Source: Alphaproteobacteria bacterium PA2
GTDB lineage: Bacteria > Pseudomonadota > Alphaproteobacteria > Caulobacterales > Caulobacteraceae
Length of the DNA: 64,000 nt
Direction: 5' to 3'
NCBI GenBank assembly: GCA_002256425.1
Contig: NKIZ01000001.1
Location: 1,771,001 to 1,835,000, forward strand
Part shown: positions 62,827 through 64,000 of the stretch, piece after piece
Numbering within the stretch: the first letter of the stretch is position 1
Layout: every line of letters starts with the position of its first letter
Program-made: the position numbers and the translations under genes
Notes under the pieces: generated by a model
The model's input: the letters and a program-made list of their open reading frames with translations, nothing else
The model's database searches: none
What the model was told of the DNA's origin: nothing

Positions 62827-64000
62827 CTAACGGATGGCCTTGGTGTCGCCGATCAGGACCGGGACAGTGATGAACATTATCCAGAGGTCCAGCCAGAAGG
62901 ATTGGCGCTGGATGTATTCGATGTCGAGCGCGACCCTGCGCTCCACCAGTTCCGGAGTGTCCACAGGGCCCCGAGAGCCCTTGATCGCAGCCCATCCCGT
63001 CATTCCAGGCTTCATCTGATGTCGATGGGCGTACTCGGCGACGAGACGGGCGCTTTCCACGTCACCGGTCTTCATGCCGATGGCATGGGGCCGGGGGCCA
63101 ACAAGGGACATCTGGCCAGCCAGGACGTTGAAGATCTGGGGCAGTTCGTCGATCGAGGTCTTGCGGATGAAGCGGCCGACGCGGGTGACCCGGGCATCCC
63201 CAGCCCGGACCTGCTGATGCGCCTTGGCGTCCGTCATCTCGACGCGCATGGAGCGGAACTTCCAGACCAGGATTTCCTCATTGTTGAAGCCGTGGCGGCG
63301 CTGCCGGAAGAAGATCGGTCCCGGGCTGTCAAGCTTGATGGCGACCATTGTGGCCAGCATGATGGGAAAGGTCAGGACCAGGGCCAAAGCCCCGATGACC
63401 ACGTCCTGGATCCGCTTGAACAGGGCGCGGACTTCGTTGGAGGGGGGGCCTGAAATGTGAGCCAGGGGCACGTCGGCGATCCGGCTGATCGCGTCAGACT
63501 CCCGGCCGTCTTCATCCTTGTCCAGCAGCAACACGATTTCATTTGGCAGGACCTGCAGGCGCTCGATCAGTTCACGCACCCTCTGTCGGGCCTTTGAAGG
63601 AACCGAGATCACCAGGCGGTCCACGTAGGGCATGATCCGATGGTTCATCAGGTCCCGGGTTCCGCCCAGAACCGGAACGCCCTCGACCGTAGAAGGGCTG
63701 CGGGCCGCGCGGTCATCGAACAGGCCCAGGACGTGGGCGTCGCGACTTTGCAGCAGGCTGTTGATCAGTCGGCTGGCCGCGCCGGTGGCCCCGACCACGA
63801 TAATGTTTGGCGTCAGTCGTCCTGTCGCCCGCCAGCGCCTGACCAGGGCCCACCAGAGGATGTGCAGTCCCAGGACTGGAAGGGCCCCAAACAGGGCCCA
63901 GAGTTGAAACGCCCTGGGCACGGCTTCACTGCTGCCGCTGAAGATGAGCACCAGGGCTGCGGCGCCAAGGCTGGCGCCCATGGCGGCGCAAACGACAACG
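62827..64000 (-). CDS. hfsE: Holdfast initiating glycosylphosphotransferase HfsE, C-terminal part
   Basis: The gene is cut by the right edge; at least 384 residues are visible. A membrane segment near the visible N-terminus is followed by a CoA-binding-like domain ([15 protein letters not shown]) and the C-terminal polyprenyl glycosylphosphotransferase domain: [60 protein letters not shown], and GPRPHAIGM. It transfers the first sugar-phosphate to undecaprenyl phosphate. It leads the leftward hfsE-F-GT-G-H run. Confidence 0.92.
   Translation of the reverse strand, partial: VVVCAAMGASLGAAALVLIFSGSSEAVPRAFQLWALFGALPVLGLHILWWALVRRWRATGRLTPNIIVVGATGAASRLINSLLQSRDAHVLGLFDDRAARSPSTVEGVPVLGGTRDLMNHRIMPYVDRLVISVPSKARQRVRELIERLQVLPNEIVLLLDKDEDGRESDAISRIADVPLAHISGPPSNEVRALFKRIQDVVIGALALVLTFPIMLATMVAIKLDSPGPIFFRQRRHGFNNEEILVWKFRSMRVEMTDAKAHQQVRAGDARVTRVGRFIRKTSIDELPQIFNVLAGQMSLVGPRPHAIGMKTGDVESARLVAEYAHRHQMKPGMTGWAAIKGSRGPVDTPELVERRVALDIEYIQRQSFWLDLWIMFITVPVLIGDTKAIR

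Noticed and set aside
62816..62995. N-terminal extension of hfsF
   Set aside because: It lies inside the conserved end of hfsE and has no membrane-protein character.

Overview
The window reads as an ordinary chromosomal stretch of a GC-rich alphaproteobacterium of the Caulobacterales (Caulobacter/Phenylobacterium/Brevundimonas relatives). The identifying genes are mipZ (division-site ATPase), the divK-pleD pair (polar cell-fate and c-di-GMP signalling) and a holdfast (hfs) polysaccharide locus. I saw no rRNA, tRNA, insertion sequence, phage gene or CRISPR array. Both window edges cut a gene: a biotin-dependent carboxylase alpha subunit on the left and hfsE on the right.

Layout. 1-10.4 kb: carboxylase alpha subunit, a DUF1489 gene, mipZ with a coupled J-domain membrane protein, a D,D-carboxypeptidase, a phasin behind a PhaR-like operator, a tightly overlapped RidA-GDPD-acetyltransferase-like run, a HIT protein, a lytic transglycosylase and a uracil-DNA glycosylase. 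10.5-17.7 kb: ETF-ubiquinone oxidoreductase, a TPR lipoprotein, ispE, the glnK-amtB ammonium module and a secreted fasciclin protein. 17.7-31 kb: glyQ-glyS-ppdK, an M48 protease, a KAS III-like synthase, a GH84 glycosidase, adenine deaminase and clpS-clpA. 31-36.6 kb: dinB, a HAD protein, divK-pleD, rpmG, a Nudix protein and a cupin. 36.6-47.4 kb: a long leftward run ruvX-pyrB-LOG-pyrC'-plsY-dprA-topA-rnr-eamA. 47.5-51.2 kb: gatC-gatA and gatB, separated by a small secreted protein on the other strand. 51.2-53.3 kb: an S9 peptidase. 53.3-64 kb: a 576-bp region without a recognisable gene, a small Sel1-like gene and the hfs cluster.

The hfs genes form a Wzx/Wzy-type export machine. HfsE primes undecaprenyl phosphate, HfsG and an additional GT-B-like transferase extend the chain, HfsF flips the unit, HfsC polymerises, HfsA and HfsB set length, HfsD is the outer-membrane exporter and HfsH deacetylates the polymer. 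Two features differ from the C. crescentus order as I remember it: hfsD points away from hfsABC, and a glycosyltransferase gene sits between hfsF and hfsG.

The most useful second-look items are this rearranged holdfast locus with a near-consensus CtrA box between hfsD and hfsA, a PhaR-type palindrome inside the phasin promoter spacer, a catalytically dead dihydroorotase separated from pyrB by a LOG-family gene, a terminator hairpin 20 nt ahead of glyQ, and repeated short palindromes in the glnK/fasciclin divergent region. I found no clearly new defence or mobile system. All family assignments come from reading the translations, without any database search.
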